Shown here: piece after piece, positions 9,060-18,334 of the stretch
Numbering within the stretch: position 1 is the first letter of the stretch
Layout of the letters: each line of letters opens with the position of its first letter
Source of the DNA: an uncultured Schumannella sp.
GTDB taxonomy: Bacteria > Actinomycetota > Actinomycetes > Actinomycetales > Microbacteriaceae
Assembly (NCBI RefSeq): GCF_905479755.1
Contig: NZ_CAJQNT010000010.1
Span: 109,421-173,420, forward strand
Length of the DNA stretch: 64,000 bases
Direction of reading: 5' to 3'
The notes under the pieces: model-generated
The model's input: only the letters and a program-made list of their open reading frames with translations
What the model was told of the DNA's origin: nothing
Database searches by the model: none
Translations under genes and position numbers: made by a program

Positions 9060-10787
9060 TCACCGAGCACCGCCCTGGAACCGGGCCTCGCCGAGGTGCA
9101 GCCAGAAGAAGCCCTGCGATCCCATCGTGAGCGTCGCCACGCCGTCGTCCCCCACGGCGGGGAACTCGGCGCCGCCGAACAGGTCGTAGAGCGGCTGGCC
9201 CGCGAACTCCTCGCCGACCTCGATCCGCACGGCGACCGGGTTGTGGGCGAAGGAGAACACGCACACGATGCGTTCGGGAGCATCGCCGAACTGACTCCCC
9301 GAACCCGAGTACTCACGCACGAAAGCCAGCACCGACTCGTGATTGGTGCGCAGCACCTGCATCGTGCCGAGCCCGAACGTCGGGTGGCTCTTGCGCACGT
9401 GGATCACGTTGCGCACCCAGTGCAGCAGCGAACGCGACTGGGCGAGCTGCGACTCGACGTTGACGAGCGTGTAGTTGTAGACGAGCGACTGCACGACCGG
9501 CAGGAAGAGCTTGCCGGGGTCGGCGGTGGAGAACCCGGCGTTCCGGTCCGGCGTCCACTGCATCGGCGTCCGCGAGGCGTCGCGGTCCGGCAGCCAGATG
9601 TTGTCGCCCATCCCGATCTCGTCGCCGTAGTACAGGAACGGAGACCCGGGGAGCGAGAACAGCAGCGCGTGAGCGAGTTCGAGCTCGGCGCGCGAGTTGT
9701 CGAGCAGGGTGGCGAGGCGCCGGCGGATGCCGACGTTGACGCGCATCCGCGGGTCGTAGGCGTACCAGCCGTACATGGCCTGGCGGTATTCCTCGCTCAC
9801 CATCTCGAGCGTCAGCTCGTCGTGATTGCGCAAGAACACGCCCCAGCCGGCGCCCTCGGGCACCTCGGTGGTCTCCGACAGCACGCGCGTCAGCTCCTGA
9901 GCCGATTGTGAGCGCAGCGAGTAGAAGATGCGCGGCATCGCGGGGAAGTCGAACGCCATGTGACACTCGGGCTCCTCGTTGGTGCCCATGTACTCGACGA
10001 CCTCCGACGGCCACTGGTTCGCCTCGGCGATCATCACGCGGCCGGGGTATTCGGTGTCCATCATGTGGCGGACGGCGCGGATGAACTCGTGCGTCTCCGG
10101 CTCGCTCTCGCCGGTGCCGCCCTCCGACTCGTAGAGGTAGGGGATCGCATCGAGGCGGAAGCCGTCGACGCCGAGATCCATCCAGAACCGGATCACCTCG
10201 AACACCGCCTCGTGCACGGCGGGGTTGTGGTAGTTCAGGTCCGGCTGGTGCGAGAAGAAGCGGTGGAAGTAGAACTGGCGCCGCTCCGAGTCGAAGGCCC
10301 AGTTCGACTCTTCGTAGTCGGTGAAGATGATGCGGATGTTGTCGAACTTCTCGTCGGTGTCGCTCCAGACGTAGAAGTCGCCGTACGGCCCCTCCGGGTC
10401 GCTGCGCGACTGCTGGAACCACTCGTGCTGATCCGAGGTGTGGTTCAACGGCAAGTCGATGATGACGCGCATGTTGCGCTCGTGAGCCTTGGTGACGAGT
10501 TCGCGGAACTCCTCGATCGTGCCGAACTCCGGCAGGATCGAGTGGTAATCGGAGACGTCGTAGCCGCCATCGCGCAGCGGCGAATCGAAGATCGGCGGAA
10601 TCCAGAGCGCGTCGACACCCAGCCACTGCAGGTAGTCGAGTTTGGAGATCAGGCCGCCGAGGTCGCCCGAACCGTCGCCGTTGGAGTCGACGAAAGAGCG
10701 GACCATGACCTCGTAGAAGACCGCGCGACGGTACCAATGCGGGTCGAGAGTGAGACCGGGCAGGGTGTGGGGTGCGGTGAAAGACAC
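9060..10787 (-). CDS. treS: Trehalose synthase (maltose alpha-D-glucosyltransferase)
   Basis: 575 aa GH13 enzyme interconverting maltose and trehalose. N-terminus WYRRAVFYEVMVRSF is diagnostic of TreS; the catalytic nucleophile Asp is in GFRLDAIPYLYE (about 208), the acid/base Glu in IAEANQWP (about 252) and the third Asp in LRNHDELT (about 320). No fused maltokinase domain is present. With glgC/glgA 4 kb away this suggests linked glycogen-trehalose metabolism. GTG start, 6 nt after TAGACT (10799-10794 on the minus strand), so leaderless. Confidence 0.96.
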   Translation of the reverse strand: MSFTAPHTLPGLTLDPHWYRRAVFYEVMVRSFVDSNGDGSGDLGGLISKLDYLQWLGVDALWIPPIFDSPLRDGGYDVSDYHSILPEFGTIEEFRELVTKAHERNMRVIIDLPLNHTSDQHEWFQQSRSDPEGPYGDFYVWSDTDEKFDNIRIIFTDYEESNWAFDSERRQFYFHRFFSHQPDLNYHNPAVHEAVFEVIRFWMDLGVDGFRLDAIPYLYESEGGTGESEPETHEFIRAVRHMMDTEYPGRVMIAEANQWPSEVVEYMGTNEEPECHMAFDFPAMPRIFYSLRSQSAQELTRVLSETTEVPEGAGWGVFLRNHDELTLEMVSEEYRQAMYGWYAYDPRMRVNVGIRRRLATLLDNSRAELELAHALLFSLPGSPFLYYGDEIGMGDNIWLPDRDASRTPMQWTPDRNAGFSTADPGKLFLPVVQSLVYNYTLVNVESQLAQSRSLLHWVRNVIHVRKSHPTFGLGTMQVLRTNHESVLAFVREYSGSGSQFGDAPERIVCVFSFAHNPVAVRIEVGEEFAGQPLYDLFGGAEFPAVGDDGVATLTMGSQGFFWLHLGEARFQGGAR

Positions 10788-10793
10788 CGTCCG

Positions 10794-10799
10794 AGTCTA
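10794..10799 (-). promoter_or_regulatory. -10 hexamer TAGACT of treS, leaderless
   Basis: TAGACT on the minus strand with a 6-nt gap to the GTG start at 10787. Divergent from the TAGGAT of the hydrolase gene 15 bases away. Confidence 0.5.
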
Positions 10800-10813
10800 C
10801 GAGTGCTCGCACC

Positions 10814-10819
10814 TAGGAT
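10814..10819 (+). promoter_or_regulatory. -10 hexamer TAGGAT of the alpha/beta hydrolase gene
   Basis: TAGGAT overlaps the first candidate ATG (10818) and ends 7 nt before the ATG at 10827, favouring the latter as the start of a leaderless message. Confidence 0.5.
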
Positions 10820-10826
10820 GGCAATG

Positions 10827-11729
10827 ATGACTGTCCCCGCCCCGCACGCCGACGAGTTGGCCAGAATTCCCGTCCGCGAGAACACCGTCGAGGTGCTCGG
10901 GAGCACAACGCGCTACTGGGAGTACGGGCCCGCCGATGCGCGCGACACGATCGTGATCGCGCACGGCTACCGCGGCGACCACCACGGTCTGGAACCCGTC
11001 ATCGCCCTCTTGCCGGGGGTGCGCGTCATCAGCCCCGATCTGCCCGGATTCGGCGCCTCGACCCCGATGACCGAACGCGCCCACGACATCGCCGGCTACG
11101 GCGACTGGTATGCCGCGTTCGTGGACGCACTGGGTCTGCGCGGCACCGCGATCGTGCTGGGGCACTCGTTCGGCACGATGGTGACCAGTCACGTGGTCGC
11201 CGCGGGCCTGGAGACGCCGGCGCTCATCCTCGTCAACCCGATCTCGAGCGACCCGCTCACGGGTGCCGGTGCGGGGATCACCAAGCTGACGAAGTTCTAC
11301 TACGACGTCGCCCGGAGGCTTCCGGTTCGCCTCGGCCGGGCGCTGCTGGGCAGTTGGTTCATCGTGCAGTTCATGAGCATGTCGCTCGTGACCACGTCGG
11401 ACCGCCGCCTGCGGCGGTGGATCCACGAAGAGCACCACCGTTACTTCAGCGGCTTCTCGGACCCGGAAACGGTCGCCGAGGCCTTCGATGCGTCGCTCAG
11501 CACCCAGGTCGGCGAGGCCGCGCCCGGCGTCACCGTGCCGACGCTGATGATCGCCGGGGGAGTGGACCGCATCACGCCGGTCGCGGGGCAACGCGTCACG
11601 GTGACCAAGTTCCCGGATGCGCGACTCATCGTGCTTCCGGACGTCGGGCATCTGATCCACTACGAGGCACGCGCGGAGGCCGCGGAGGCGATCCAGCAGT
11701 TCTTGAACGAACTGCACGAGCGGGCGTGA
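10827..11729 (+). CDS. Alpha/beta hydrolase
   Basis: 300 aa. Nucleophile elbow LGHSFGTM, an oxyanion HG motif in IAHGYRGDHHG, a likely catalytic Asp near IAGGVDRITP and His in DVGHLIHYE. Substrate unknown. In-frame ATGs occur at 10818, 10824 and 10827; the last is chosen because it sits 7 nt after TAGGAT. Followed after 4 bases by a glycosyltransferase, so the two may form an operon acting on the envelope or glycolipids (inference). Confidence 0.86.
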   Translation: MTVPAPHADELARIPVRENTVEVLGSTTRYWEYGPADARDTIVIAHGYRGDHHGLEPVIALLPGVRVISPDLPGFGASTPMTERAHDIAGYGDWYAAFVDALGLRGTAIVLGHSFGTMVTSHVVAAGLETPALILVNPISSDPLTGAGAGITKLTKFYYDVARRLPVRLGRALLGSWFIVQFMSMSLVTTSDRRLRRWIHEEHHRYFSGFSDPETVAEAFDASLSTQVGEAAPGVTVPTLMIAGGVDRITPVAGQRVTVTKFPDARLIVLPDVGHLIHYEARAEAAEAIQQFLNELHERA

Positions 11730-11733
11730 GTCG

Positions 11734-12825
11734 ATGAAGCTCGTGATCGACTGCCGGTACACGCGTCTCGGCCACCACGACGGAATCAGCCGATACGCGG
11801 CCCGCATCACCGAGGCGGTGGCTCGACGGCATCCGGTGACGATGCTGATCAGCGACGAGCGACAACTCGAGATGCTCCCCGACCTGCCGTGGGTCAAGAT
11901 CTCCTCGCCCACGAGCGTGCGCGAGCTGTTCGTGGCGCGCCAAGTCAACCGGCTCGCGCCGGACGTCGTCTTCACGCCGATGCAGACGATGGGGTCGCTG
12001 GGGCGCAGGTACGGCCTGGTGCTCACCCTGCACGACCTGATCTACTACCGGAACCGCACGCCTCCGCGCGACCTGCCCGCCGTGATCCGCCTGCTGTGGC
12101 GGCTCTACCATCTCGCCTGGTGGCCGCAGCGGCTGCTGCTCAATCGTGCCGACGAGGTGGCGACCGTCTCGGAGACGAGCAAGTCGCTCATCCAGCAGCA
12201 CGCGCTCACCCGTCGACCGATCACGGTCGTGCGGAACGCCGCCGACCCGGCGCCCGACACGCCGCCTTCGGCTCCGTCGGCCGACGGGATGCGCGAGCTC
12301 GTCTACATGGGCTCGTTCATGCCGTACAAGAACGTCGAGACCCTCGCGCGCGCCCTGCACGAACTTCCGGGGCATCGTCTGCACCTGATGAGCAGAATCG
12401 GTGACGCGGACCGCGCCCGGCTCACCGCGCTCGCCCCCGAGGGCGCCCTCGTCGTCCATGACGGTGCGAGCGATGAGGAGTACCACGCCGTGCTGTCGCG
12501 CGCGACAGCGCTGCTCAGCACCTCGCTCGATGAGGGCTTCGGTATTCCCCTGGTCGAAGCGATGTCGCTCGGCACACCCGTCGTCGTCAGCGACATCCCG
12601 ATCTTCCGCGAGATCGGGGGGACGGCGGCGCGCTTCGTGCCGCCGACGGATGCCTCCGCCGTGGCCGCCGCGGTGCGGGAACTCGGGGACGCCGAGACGT
12701 GGATTCGCGCGTCGCGAGCCTCACGCGAGCAGGCGGCGACGTTCGACTGGGATCGCAGCGCCGCAGATCTGCTGGAGCTTCTCGAACGCGTCGTCAGTCG
12801 ACGCGCAGCACCTGTGCCGCGCTGA
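11734..12825 (+). CDS. GT4-type glycosyltransferase
   Basis: 363 aa. N-terminal Rossmann half with VIDCRYTRLGHHDGISRYA and LTLHDLIYY, C-terminal half with YMGSFMPYKNVETL and the EX7E motif DEGFGIPLVEAM, all typical of GT-B retaining enzymes such as mannosyltransferases. Acceptor and donor unknown. Directly follows the hydrolase gene. The last 32 bases overlap the end of the convergent YbaK-type gene. Confidence 0.9.
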   Translation: MKLVIDCRYTRLGHHDGISRYAARITEAVARRHPVTMLISDERQLEMLPDLPWVKISSPTSVRELFVARQVNRLAPDVVFTPMQTMGSLGRRYGLVLTLHDLIYYRNRTPPRDLPAVIRLLWRLYHLAWWPQRLLLNRADEVATVSETSKSLIQQHALTRRPITVVRNAADPAPDTPPSAPSADGMRELVYMGSFMPYKNVETLARALHELPGHRLHLMSRIGDADRARLTALAPEGALVVHDGASDEEYHAVLSRATALLSTSLDEGFGIPLVEAMSLGTPVVVSDIPIFREIGGTAARFVPPTDASAVAAAVRELGDAETWIRASRASREQAATFDWDRSAADLLELLERVVSRRAAPVPR

Positions 12826-13255
12826 GTTCGACGAGCCGAGTCGGCGTGATCGGGAACACCGAGTTCGCACTGCCGGCCGCCGCCCACAGCTCGTCGAGTT
12901 CGAGAAGTCCCTCGTCGACGACCGTCCGCAACGGTTTCGGATGCCCGAACGGCGGCACGCCGCCGATGCTGAAGCCGGTCGCCGACTTCACCATCGCCGC
13001 GTCGGCCTTGCCGATGGTCGCTCCGAGGCGCGCGCCGAGCGCGTCGGTGTCGACTCGGCGCGGACCCGACACGAGCACCAGCAGCGGCTGATCGTCGGCC
13101 ACGAAGACGAGGCTCTTGACGATCGCGGCGACATCGCACCCGATTGCTGCGGCGGCCTGCGCAGCCGTGTGCGTCGTCTCGTCGAAGAAGCGAATCTCGG
13201 GGTGCAGGCCACGCGGCGCGACCGCCGTGACGAACCGCTCCGTCGCCGCGTTCAC
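12794..13255 (-). CDS. YbaK/EbsC-type aminoacyl-tRNA editing protein
   Basis: 153 aa single-domain member of the YbaK/ProX family, which removes mis-attached amino acids from tRNAs such as Cys or Ala on tRNA-Pro. Shows AAAAIGCDVAAIVKSLVFV and GFSIGGVPPFGH, characteristic of the family. GTG start at 13255 overlaps the histidine phosphatase stop as GTGA. Exact amino-acid specificity cannot be predicted. Confidence 0.88.
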   Translation of the reverse strand: MNAATERFVTAVAPRGLHPEIRFFDETTHTAAQAAAAIGCDVAAIVKSLVFVADDQPLLVLVSGPRRVDTDALGARLGATIGKADAAMVKSATGFSIGGVPPFGHPKPLRTVVDEGLLELDELWAAAGSANSVFPITPTRLVELSAAQVLRVD

Positions 13256-13887
13256 GTGAGCTCCCGATCACGCGCCTCGACGGCGTTCTGCACGCTCAGG
13301 GCGCCCGTGTCGTCCCCGATCGACTCGAACTCGATCGGGTCGTCGAACGCGATCAGACGCAGTGTTCCGTCGATCACGCGGAAGCTGTGCACCGAGCCGT
13401 TGGTGATCATGCCGTGTGAGACGCCCGGTTCGGCGACCGAGAGCGCGGCGCGAATGGCGCCGCCGTGACTGACGATCACGAGCGACTGCCCGAGACGCTG
13501 GCGTGCCAACTCGACGAGTGCCGGAACGACCCGTTCGGCCACCTCCTCGCGGGATTCCCGACCGGGAACCTCCGTGCCCTCGGGGAAACGTTCGTCGACC
13601 TCGTGGAAGTTGAGTCCCTCCGCTGCGCCGTAGTTGCGCTCGATCACGCCGTCGATGAGTTCGGGCCCGGGCAGGCCAAGTTCGAGTGCGATCAGGCTGG
13701 CGGTTTCGCGGGCGCGCGAGAGCGGGCTGGCGAGCACCGCATCCCAGCGACGACGAGCCAGCAGCGCGCCGGTCGCGCGCGCCTGTGCGCGCCCCGTCTC
13801 GTTCAGCGGGATGTCGGTGCGACCCTGGATCCGTCGTTCGCGATTCCACTCGGTTTCGCCATGGCGGACAAGAAACAGCTCGGTCAC
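13252..13887 (-). CDS. Histidine phosphatase family protein
   Basis: 211 aa phosphoglycerate-mutase-like enzyme: phospho-acceptor His in LVRHGETEWN (RHG at 8-10), second His in IVSHGGAIR, plus ER-Y-G-A-EGL and RARETA motifs. Phosphatase substrate unknown. GTG start at 13887 is preceded by GGGAGG at 6-nt spacing. Coupled to the downstream editing gene by GTGA overlap. Confidence 0.9.
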   Translation of the reverse strand: MTELFLVRHGETEWNRERRIQGRTDIPLNETGRAQARATGALLARRRWDAVLASPLSRARETASLIALELGLPGPELIDGVIERNYGAAEGLNFHEVDERFPEGTEVPGRESREEVAERVVPALVELARQRLGQSLVIVSHGGAIRAALSVAEPGVSHGMITNGSVHSFRVIDGTLRLIAFDDPIEFESIGDDTGALSVQNAVEARDRELT

Positions 13888-13923
13888 AGAAGGCCTCCCG
13901 GGCAGCCGGGTGGCGAATCTCGC

Positions 13924-14790
13924 TCAGCCCGCGAGTCGGTCCCGCAACGCGGTCAGGATCTCGGAGGTGCCCGCCTCGATCTTAAGGGTTGCGCGGGCGT
14001 CACCCTTCGTCTGACCGCGGTTGATGATGACGACCGGCACGCGCTTCTTGATGGCCTGATCGAGCAGGCGGATCCCCGAGTTGACGACGAGAGACGAGCC
14101 GGCGATGAGAAAGGCGTCGGAGGAGCGGACGAGGGCCCGCGCCTCGGTGTACTTCTCGGTCGGCACAAACTCGCCGAAGAACACGACCTCCGGCTTCAGC
14201 ACCCCGCCGCACACGGTGCAGTCGGGCACCACCATCTCGTCGACGTGCTCGACGCTGACGTCGCCATCGGGATTCAGTTCGAGCGCGCCCGGCTCCGCCA
14301 GCCACGGGTTGGCGGCCCCCATTCGCTCGGCGATGCTGCCACGGTCGAAGCTCTGCCCACAGGTCAGGCAGCGCACCCGATCGAGCGATCCATGAAGATC
14401 GACGACCCGCCGCGATCCGGCGCGCAGGTGGAGTCCGTCCACGTTCTGCGTGACGATGCCGTTCACGATGCCGCGACTCTCGAGCTCGGCGAGTGCGCGG
14501 TGACCGGGGTTCGGTGCCGCCGAGGCGAAGCGCTGCCAGCCGAGGTGGCTGCCCGCCCAATAGCGCTGGCGCGCTCGCGGATCGGCGATGAAGGTCTGAA
14601 AGGTCATCGGCGAGCGCACCGGAGCGCCCGTGCCGCGGTAGTCCGGGATGCCGGAGTCGGTGCTCACGCCCGCGCCGGTCAGGATCGAGATTCGACGGCC
14701 CGCAAGCACATCGAGAACCCGCTCGATGTCCTCCTCGAGCTCGCGCGAGCCGTCGGCGGATGCGGTCATCGCCACGGGAATCGTCGTCAC
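13924..14790 (-). CDS. Sir2 family NAD-dependent protein deacylase
   Basis: 288 aa. NAD-binding GAGVSTDSGIPDYRG, catalytic TQNVDGLH, HGS, a Cys4 zinc site (CLTCG and CTVCG) and GSSLVV. A long loop between the two Cys pairs carries an acidic segment. Among several candidate starts the GTG at 14790 is chosen because GGAGG (14800-14796) lies 5 nt upstream; a TAGGCT hexamer at 14821-14816 would give a leader of about 19 nt. Protein targets unknown. Confidence 0.92.
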   Translation of the reverse strand: MTTIPVAMTASADGSRELEEDIERVLDVLAGRRISILTGAGVSTDSGIPDYRGTGAPVRSPMTFQTFIADPRARQRYWAGSHLGWQRFASAAPNPGHRALAELESRGIVNGIVTQNVDGLHLRAGSRRVVDLHGSLDRVRCLTCGQSFDRGSIAERMGAANPWLAEPGALELNPDGDVSVEHVDEMVVPDCTVCGGVLKPEVVFFGEFVPTEKYTEARALVRSSDAFLIAGSSLVVNSGIRLLDQAIKKRVPVVIINRGQTKGDARATLKIEAGTSEILTALRDRLAG

Positions 14791-14887
14791 GCACACCTCC
14801 ACTGCCGGTGACTCCAGCCTACGGCCACGAGTTTTCCGATATGTTTCCGGGGGCTGTCAGCCCGGCGAGCGGAAGGTGAGGTGCGTC

Positions 14888-15691
14888 ATGCGAATCGTGC
14901 CCATCAGCGACGCCGCCGACGAACGCCTTCGCGATTATCGCGACCTCACCGATGGCAAACTGCGGCGCCTGCTCGAGCCCGCCGGGGGCCTGTACCTGGC
15001 CGAGTCGAGCAAGGTGATCATGCGAGCTCTCGCGGCGGGTCATCGGCCGCGTTCGGTGCTGTTGCAAGAGAAGTGGCTCCCCGACATCGAACCGCTGCTG
15101 CGCGATCACGATGTGCCGGTGTATCTCGCCGAGTCGGGCGTCCTCGAACAGCTCACCGGCTTCGCGATGCATCGCGGCGCGCTCGCCTCCTTCCACCGCC
15201 CGGAGCCCCTCGACGTCCCCGCCCTGCTCGCGACCGCGCGGCGCGTCGTGGTGCTCGAGGACATCGTCGATCACACGAACGTCGGCGCCGTCTTCCGCGC
15301 GGTGGCGGGCCTCGGCGCCGACGCGGTCCTGATCAGTCCCGGCTGCGCCGATCCGCTCTACCGGCGCTCCGTGCGCGTCAGCATGGGCACGGTGCTGCAG
15401 GTGCCTTGGGCTCGGCTCGATTCCTGGCCCAGAGCACTCGACGAGCTTCGTACCGCCGGATTCACGGTCGCGGCGCTCGCCCTCGACGAACGCGCGCGGG
15501 GGCTCGACGAGTTCGCCGCGAACCCGCCGGAGCGCGTCGCCCTCCTGTTGGGCACGGAGGGCGACGGCCTGAGCCGCCGTGCGCTCAGCTCGGCGGATGT
15601 CACCGTGACCATTCCCATGTCAGGCGGAGTGGACTCGCTCAACGTCGCCGCCGCGTCCGCGGTGGCGCTCTGGGCGCTGCGCGTCGCTTAG
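14888..15691 (+). CDS. TrmH/SpoU family RNA 2'-O-methyltransferase
   Basis: 267 aa SPOUT enzyme. An N-terminal substrate-binding part is followed by the three SpoU motifs: VDHTNVGAVFRAVAGLGADAV, LLLGTEGDGLS and IPMSGGVDSLNVAAASA. Target nucleotide (tRNA or 23S rRNA) is not predictable. AAGGTGAGG precedes the ATG. Its TAG stop (15689-15691) doubles as the first half of the -10 of the next gene. Confidence 0.92.
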   Translation: MRIVPISDAADERLRDYRDLTDGKLRRLLEPAGGLYLAESSKVIMRALAAGHRPRSVLLQEKWLPDIEPLLRDHDVPVYLAESGVLEQLTGFAMHRGALASFHRPEPLDVPALLATARRVVVLEDIVDHTNVGAVFRAVAGLGADAVLISPGCADPLYRRSVRVSMGTVLQVPWARLDSWPRALDELRTAGFTVAALALDERARGLDEFAANPPERVALLLGTEGDGLSRRALSSADVTVTIPMSGGVDSLNVAAASAVALWALRVA

Positions 15692-15694
15692 CAT
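15689..15694 (+). promoter_or_regulatory. -10 hexamer TAGCAT made from an upstream stop codon
   Basis: TAG is the stop codon of the SpoU methyltransferase; TAGCAT ends 6 nt before the GTG at 15701, implying a leaderless internal transcript for the carboxypeptidase. Confidence 0.5.
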
Positions 15695-15700
15695 GGCCGG

Positions 15701-16978
15701 GTGAGCCGGACCGCGACGACTCCGCGACAGCGGCATCCGACGTCGGTGTATCGACGCCGACGTTTCGTCGCCGCAGTCATCGTCCTCATGACGCTCGCCG
15801 TCGGCTTCTACGTGCCGATGACGCTCCTGGCGCCGTTGCCCGCGACTGCGGCCGAGACCTCCGTTCCGGCCGCCGTCGCGATCGACGCCCCGGATCTCGA
15901 CTGGCCGAACTACGGCGCGAGCGCCCTCGGTGTTGTCGAGCTGCCGGAGGTGCGCGCGCACGACGGCTCCGAGAAGGCACTGCCGCTCGCGAGCATCACC
16001 AAAGTCGTCACGGCACTGACGGTGCTCGATGCGCATCCGCTCGCCCTCGGCGAGGACGGCCCTGCCGTCACCATGACGCCTGCGGACCTCGGCTACTACA
16101 CGAGCCAGCTCGCCCAGAACGGGAGCGTGACCGCCGTCGCCGCGGGGGAGCGATACACGCAGCGCGACCTCCTCGAGCTCACCTTGATCAAGTCGGCGAA
16201 CAACTTCTCGACGACCCTCGCGGTGTGGGCCTTCGGCTCGGAGGAGGCGTTTCGCACCGCCGCGGCCGCGTGGCTCGCCGAGCACGGGCTCGACTCGATC
16301 AGGGTGGTCGAACCGACCGGAATCGACGACGCGAACGTCGGCAGCGTCACCGATGTCGTCGAACTGGGTCGTCTCGCCCTCGCCGACCCGCTCGTGGCCG
16401 AGATCGTGGGCAGCGCGAGCGAAACCGTGAGCAACCGGGGAACGATCGAGAATACGAACGCGCTGCTCGGCAACGACGGGGTGGACGGAATCAAGACCGG
16501 CACCCTGTTCTCGTTCGGCGCGAACCTGCTCTTTTCGGCCGACCGGGCCATCGAGGGTCGTGCCGAGCCGGTGACGGTGATCGGTGTGATCCTCGGGGCG
16601 CCCGACCACGATGTGCTCAACGGCGACGTTGAAGACCTGCTCGACTCCGCCTTCGCGAACCTCACCGCCGTCACCCTCATTGAACCGGGCGTCGAGCTCG
16701 GCGCGTTCTCCACGCCGTGGGAGGCCGAGTCGGCCATCGTCGCGGCGGAGGCGGCGGAGGCGCTCATCTGGGGGGACGCGGTCATCACGGCGCGCGTCGA
16801 GGTCGAGGACGTCATGCTCGTCGGCGCGGGTGAACGCGTGGGGTCGCTCGCCTTCCAGGTCGACGGCGAGAGCGCGGCACCCGAACTTCGGGTTGCGCTA
16901 CAGACGACCGCCGCGCTGACCGACCCCGGACCGTGGTGGCGACTGTCGCATCCGGCCCTCATCACGGGGGATCTCTAG
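15701..16978 (+). CDS. D-alanyl-D-alanine carboxypeptidase (PBP5-like)
   Basis: 425 aa. N-terminal membrane/signal segment (about residues 22-45), then a serine peptidase S11 domain with SITK (SxxK), SAN (SxN) and KTG motifs. It trims the terminal D-Ala of peptidoglycan stem peptides outside the membrane. The C-terminal about 100 residues form a separate beta-rich part; no C-terminal membrane anchor is evident, so the N-terminal helix probably anchors it. GTG start placed by the leaderless promoter. Confidence 0.92.
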   Translation: MSRTATTPRQRHPTSVYRRRRFVAAVIVLMTLAVGFYVPMTLLAPLPATAAETSVPAAVAIDAPDLDWPNYGASALGVVELPEVRAHDGSEKALPLASITKVVTALTVLDAHPLALGEDGPAVTMTPADLGYYTSQLAQNGSVTAVAAGERYTQRDLLELTLIKSANNFSTTLAVWAFGSEEAFRTAAAAWLAEHGLDSIRVVEPTGIDDANVGSVTDVVELGRLALADPLVAEIVGSASETVSNRGTIENTNALLGNDGVDGIKTGTLFSFGANLLFSADRAIEGRAEPVTVIGVILGAPDHDVLNGDVEDLLDSAFANLTAVTLIEPGVELGAFSTPWEAESAIVAAEAAEALIWGDAVITARVEVEDVMLVGAGERVGSLAFQVDGESAAPELRVALQTTAALTDPGPWWRLSHPALITGDL

Positions 16979-16998
16979 CCCCGAAACCGCGTCGGAGC

Positions 16999-17793
16999 TC
17001 AGCTGTCGCCGACGCGCCCCGCGGTCGGTCGCTTGGGTTCGATGAAGTCCCCCGAGGACTGGTGCCGGATGCGCCGCAGGATCCACGGCGCGAGATGCTC
17101 GCGCGCCCAGCCGATGTCGTCGATCCGGGCCTGCCGCCACGACTGCGGCGGCAAGGGCTCGGCCTCGAACGGTTCGAGGTCGTTCTCGACGTTGAGCGCC
17201 GAGAGCACCATGCGAGCGATCGACTGGTGCCCGATGGGCGAGAAGTGCAACCGATCGGGGGCCCACATGCGCGGATCGGTGAGTTCGCGCAACGACCACA
17301 TGTCGGCCACGATGCAGTCGTGCTTCTGCGCGATCGTGCGAAGGTTCTCGTTGTAGATGGCGACCTTGCCGCGAATGCGGCCGAGGACGGGGGTGCCGCC
17401 GATGTCGGGTCCGTTGAACATCACCACGGTCGCGTGATCGCGGCGCAGACGCACGATGCCCTCCTCGATGCGCGCGGCGACGTCGTCCGGGTCGGTGCGC
17501 GGGCGGATGATGTCGTTGCCTCCGGCCGAGATGGTGATGAGGTCGGGACGCAGCGCCAGCGCCGCATCCACCTGCTCGTCGAGGATCTGCTGCAGAAGTC
17601 GACCGCGGATCGCGAGGTTCGCATAGGCGAAGTCTTCGGTCTGTTCGCTCAGAACCTCAGCGACGCGATCGGCCCAGCCGCGGTGGCCGCCCGGGCTTCT
17701 CTCCTCCGGATCTCCGATGCCTTCCGTGAAAGAATCGCCGATCGCGACGTAGCGAGACCAGGGGTGTCGAGCACTCATGTCTTTATCGTGCAT
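16999..17793 (-). CDS. SGNH/GDSL hydrolase
   Basis: 264 aa. Block I AIGDSFTEG (catalytic Ser), the Gly-block near NLAIRGR, block III SAGGND and block V DRLHFSPIGH (catalytic Asp/His). Such enzymes are esterases or lipases; no signal peptide is visible, so it is probably cytoplasmic. ATG at 17793 chosen because GGAG lies 7 nt upstream; an internal ATG at 17778 lacks a ribosome site. Convergent with the carboxypeptidase gene. Confidence 0.9.
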   Translation of the reverse strand: MHDKDMSARHPWSRYVAIGDSFTEGIGDPEERSPGGHRGWADRVAEVLSEQTEDFAYANLAIRGRLLQQILDEQVDAALALRPDLITISAGGNDIIRPRTDPDDVAARIEEGIVRLRRDHATVVMFNGPDIGGTPVLGRIRGKVAIYNENLRTIAQKHDCIVADMWSLRELTDPRMWAPDRLHFSPIGHQSIARMVLSALNVENDLEPFEAEPLPPQSWRQARIDDIGWAREHLAPWILRRIRHQSSGDFIEPKRPTAGRVGDS

Positions 17794-17983
17794 CCGGATT
17801 CTCCATTCGGCAAGTACGCCCGGGCGCGGGCGATACACCCTCTCATGCAGTGCACGATAAACACTCAGCTAGAACCCACCGAACGGCCAGGGGATTCGGG
17901 CTTGACCCTCGTTCGGGGGGCGGGGATCGTAGAGACGTCACTTCGAGACCCGGAGTGATTCCTCGATCGACTGGGAGGTTGAC
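17794..17983. other. Intergenic region between SGNH hydrolase and GlsB genes
   Basis: 190 bases without a gene. On the plus strand TTGACC (17902-17907) is followed after 17 nt by GATCGT, a plausible stress or vegetative promoter for the small membrane protein, and GGGAGG lies just before its ATG. The assignment is tentative. Confidence 0.4.
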
Positions 17984-18250
17984 ATGGGGTTCTTGGGATT
18001 CCTTTTGCTTGGGCTGATCGCCGGAGCCATCGCGAAGCTCATTCTGCCGGGACGACAGGCGGGCGGTTGGCTCGCGACTCTGTTGCTCGGCGTTGTGGGA
18101 GCACTGCTCGGCGGCTGGCTGGGCGGACTGATCTTCGGGGAAGGCCTGGAGGAGTTCTTCTCGCTCCAAACCTGGCTTCTCGCCATCGGCGGTTCGATCA
18201 TCGTGCTACTGATCTGGGGGCTCGTGACGCGCGGCTCGCGACGGGCCTAG
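17984..18250 (+). CDS. GlsB/YeaQ/YmgE family membrane protein
   Basis: 88 aa with three hydrophobic helices and the glycine-rich GLIAGAIAKLILPGRQAGGW and GGWLGGLIFG pattern of transglycosylase-associated (YmgE) proteins. These are stress-induced small membrane proteins whose biochemical role is not established. A separate long leader with its own promoter and a terminator-like hairpin after the gene indicate a monocistronic unit. Confidence 0.9.
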   Translation: MGFLGFLLLGLIAGAIAKLILPGRQAGGWLATLLLGVVGALLGGWLGGLIFGEGLEEFFSLQTWLLAIGGSIIVLLIWGLVTRGSRRA

Positions 18251-18300
18251 CGCATCGACGGGGACGCGCGGCCTTGTCGCCCGCGTCCCACACTGCTTAA

Positions 18301-18334
18301 CTGAGGGCGGTTCCCGTTTTGGGACCGCCCTCAG
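18301..18334 (+). terminator. Hairpin after GlsB-type gene
   Basis: CTGAGGGCGG pairs with CCGCCCTCAG (10 bp), continued after a one-base bulge by TCCC/GGGA, with loop GTTTT. No T tract follows. Position 50 bases after the stop fits a terminator. Confidence 0.7.

Noticed and set aside
14791..14802. Earlier GTG start for the sirtuin
   Set aside because: The GGAGG sequence would then fall inside the coding region; it is correctly spaced for the GTG at 14790.
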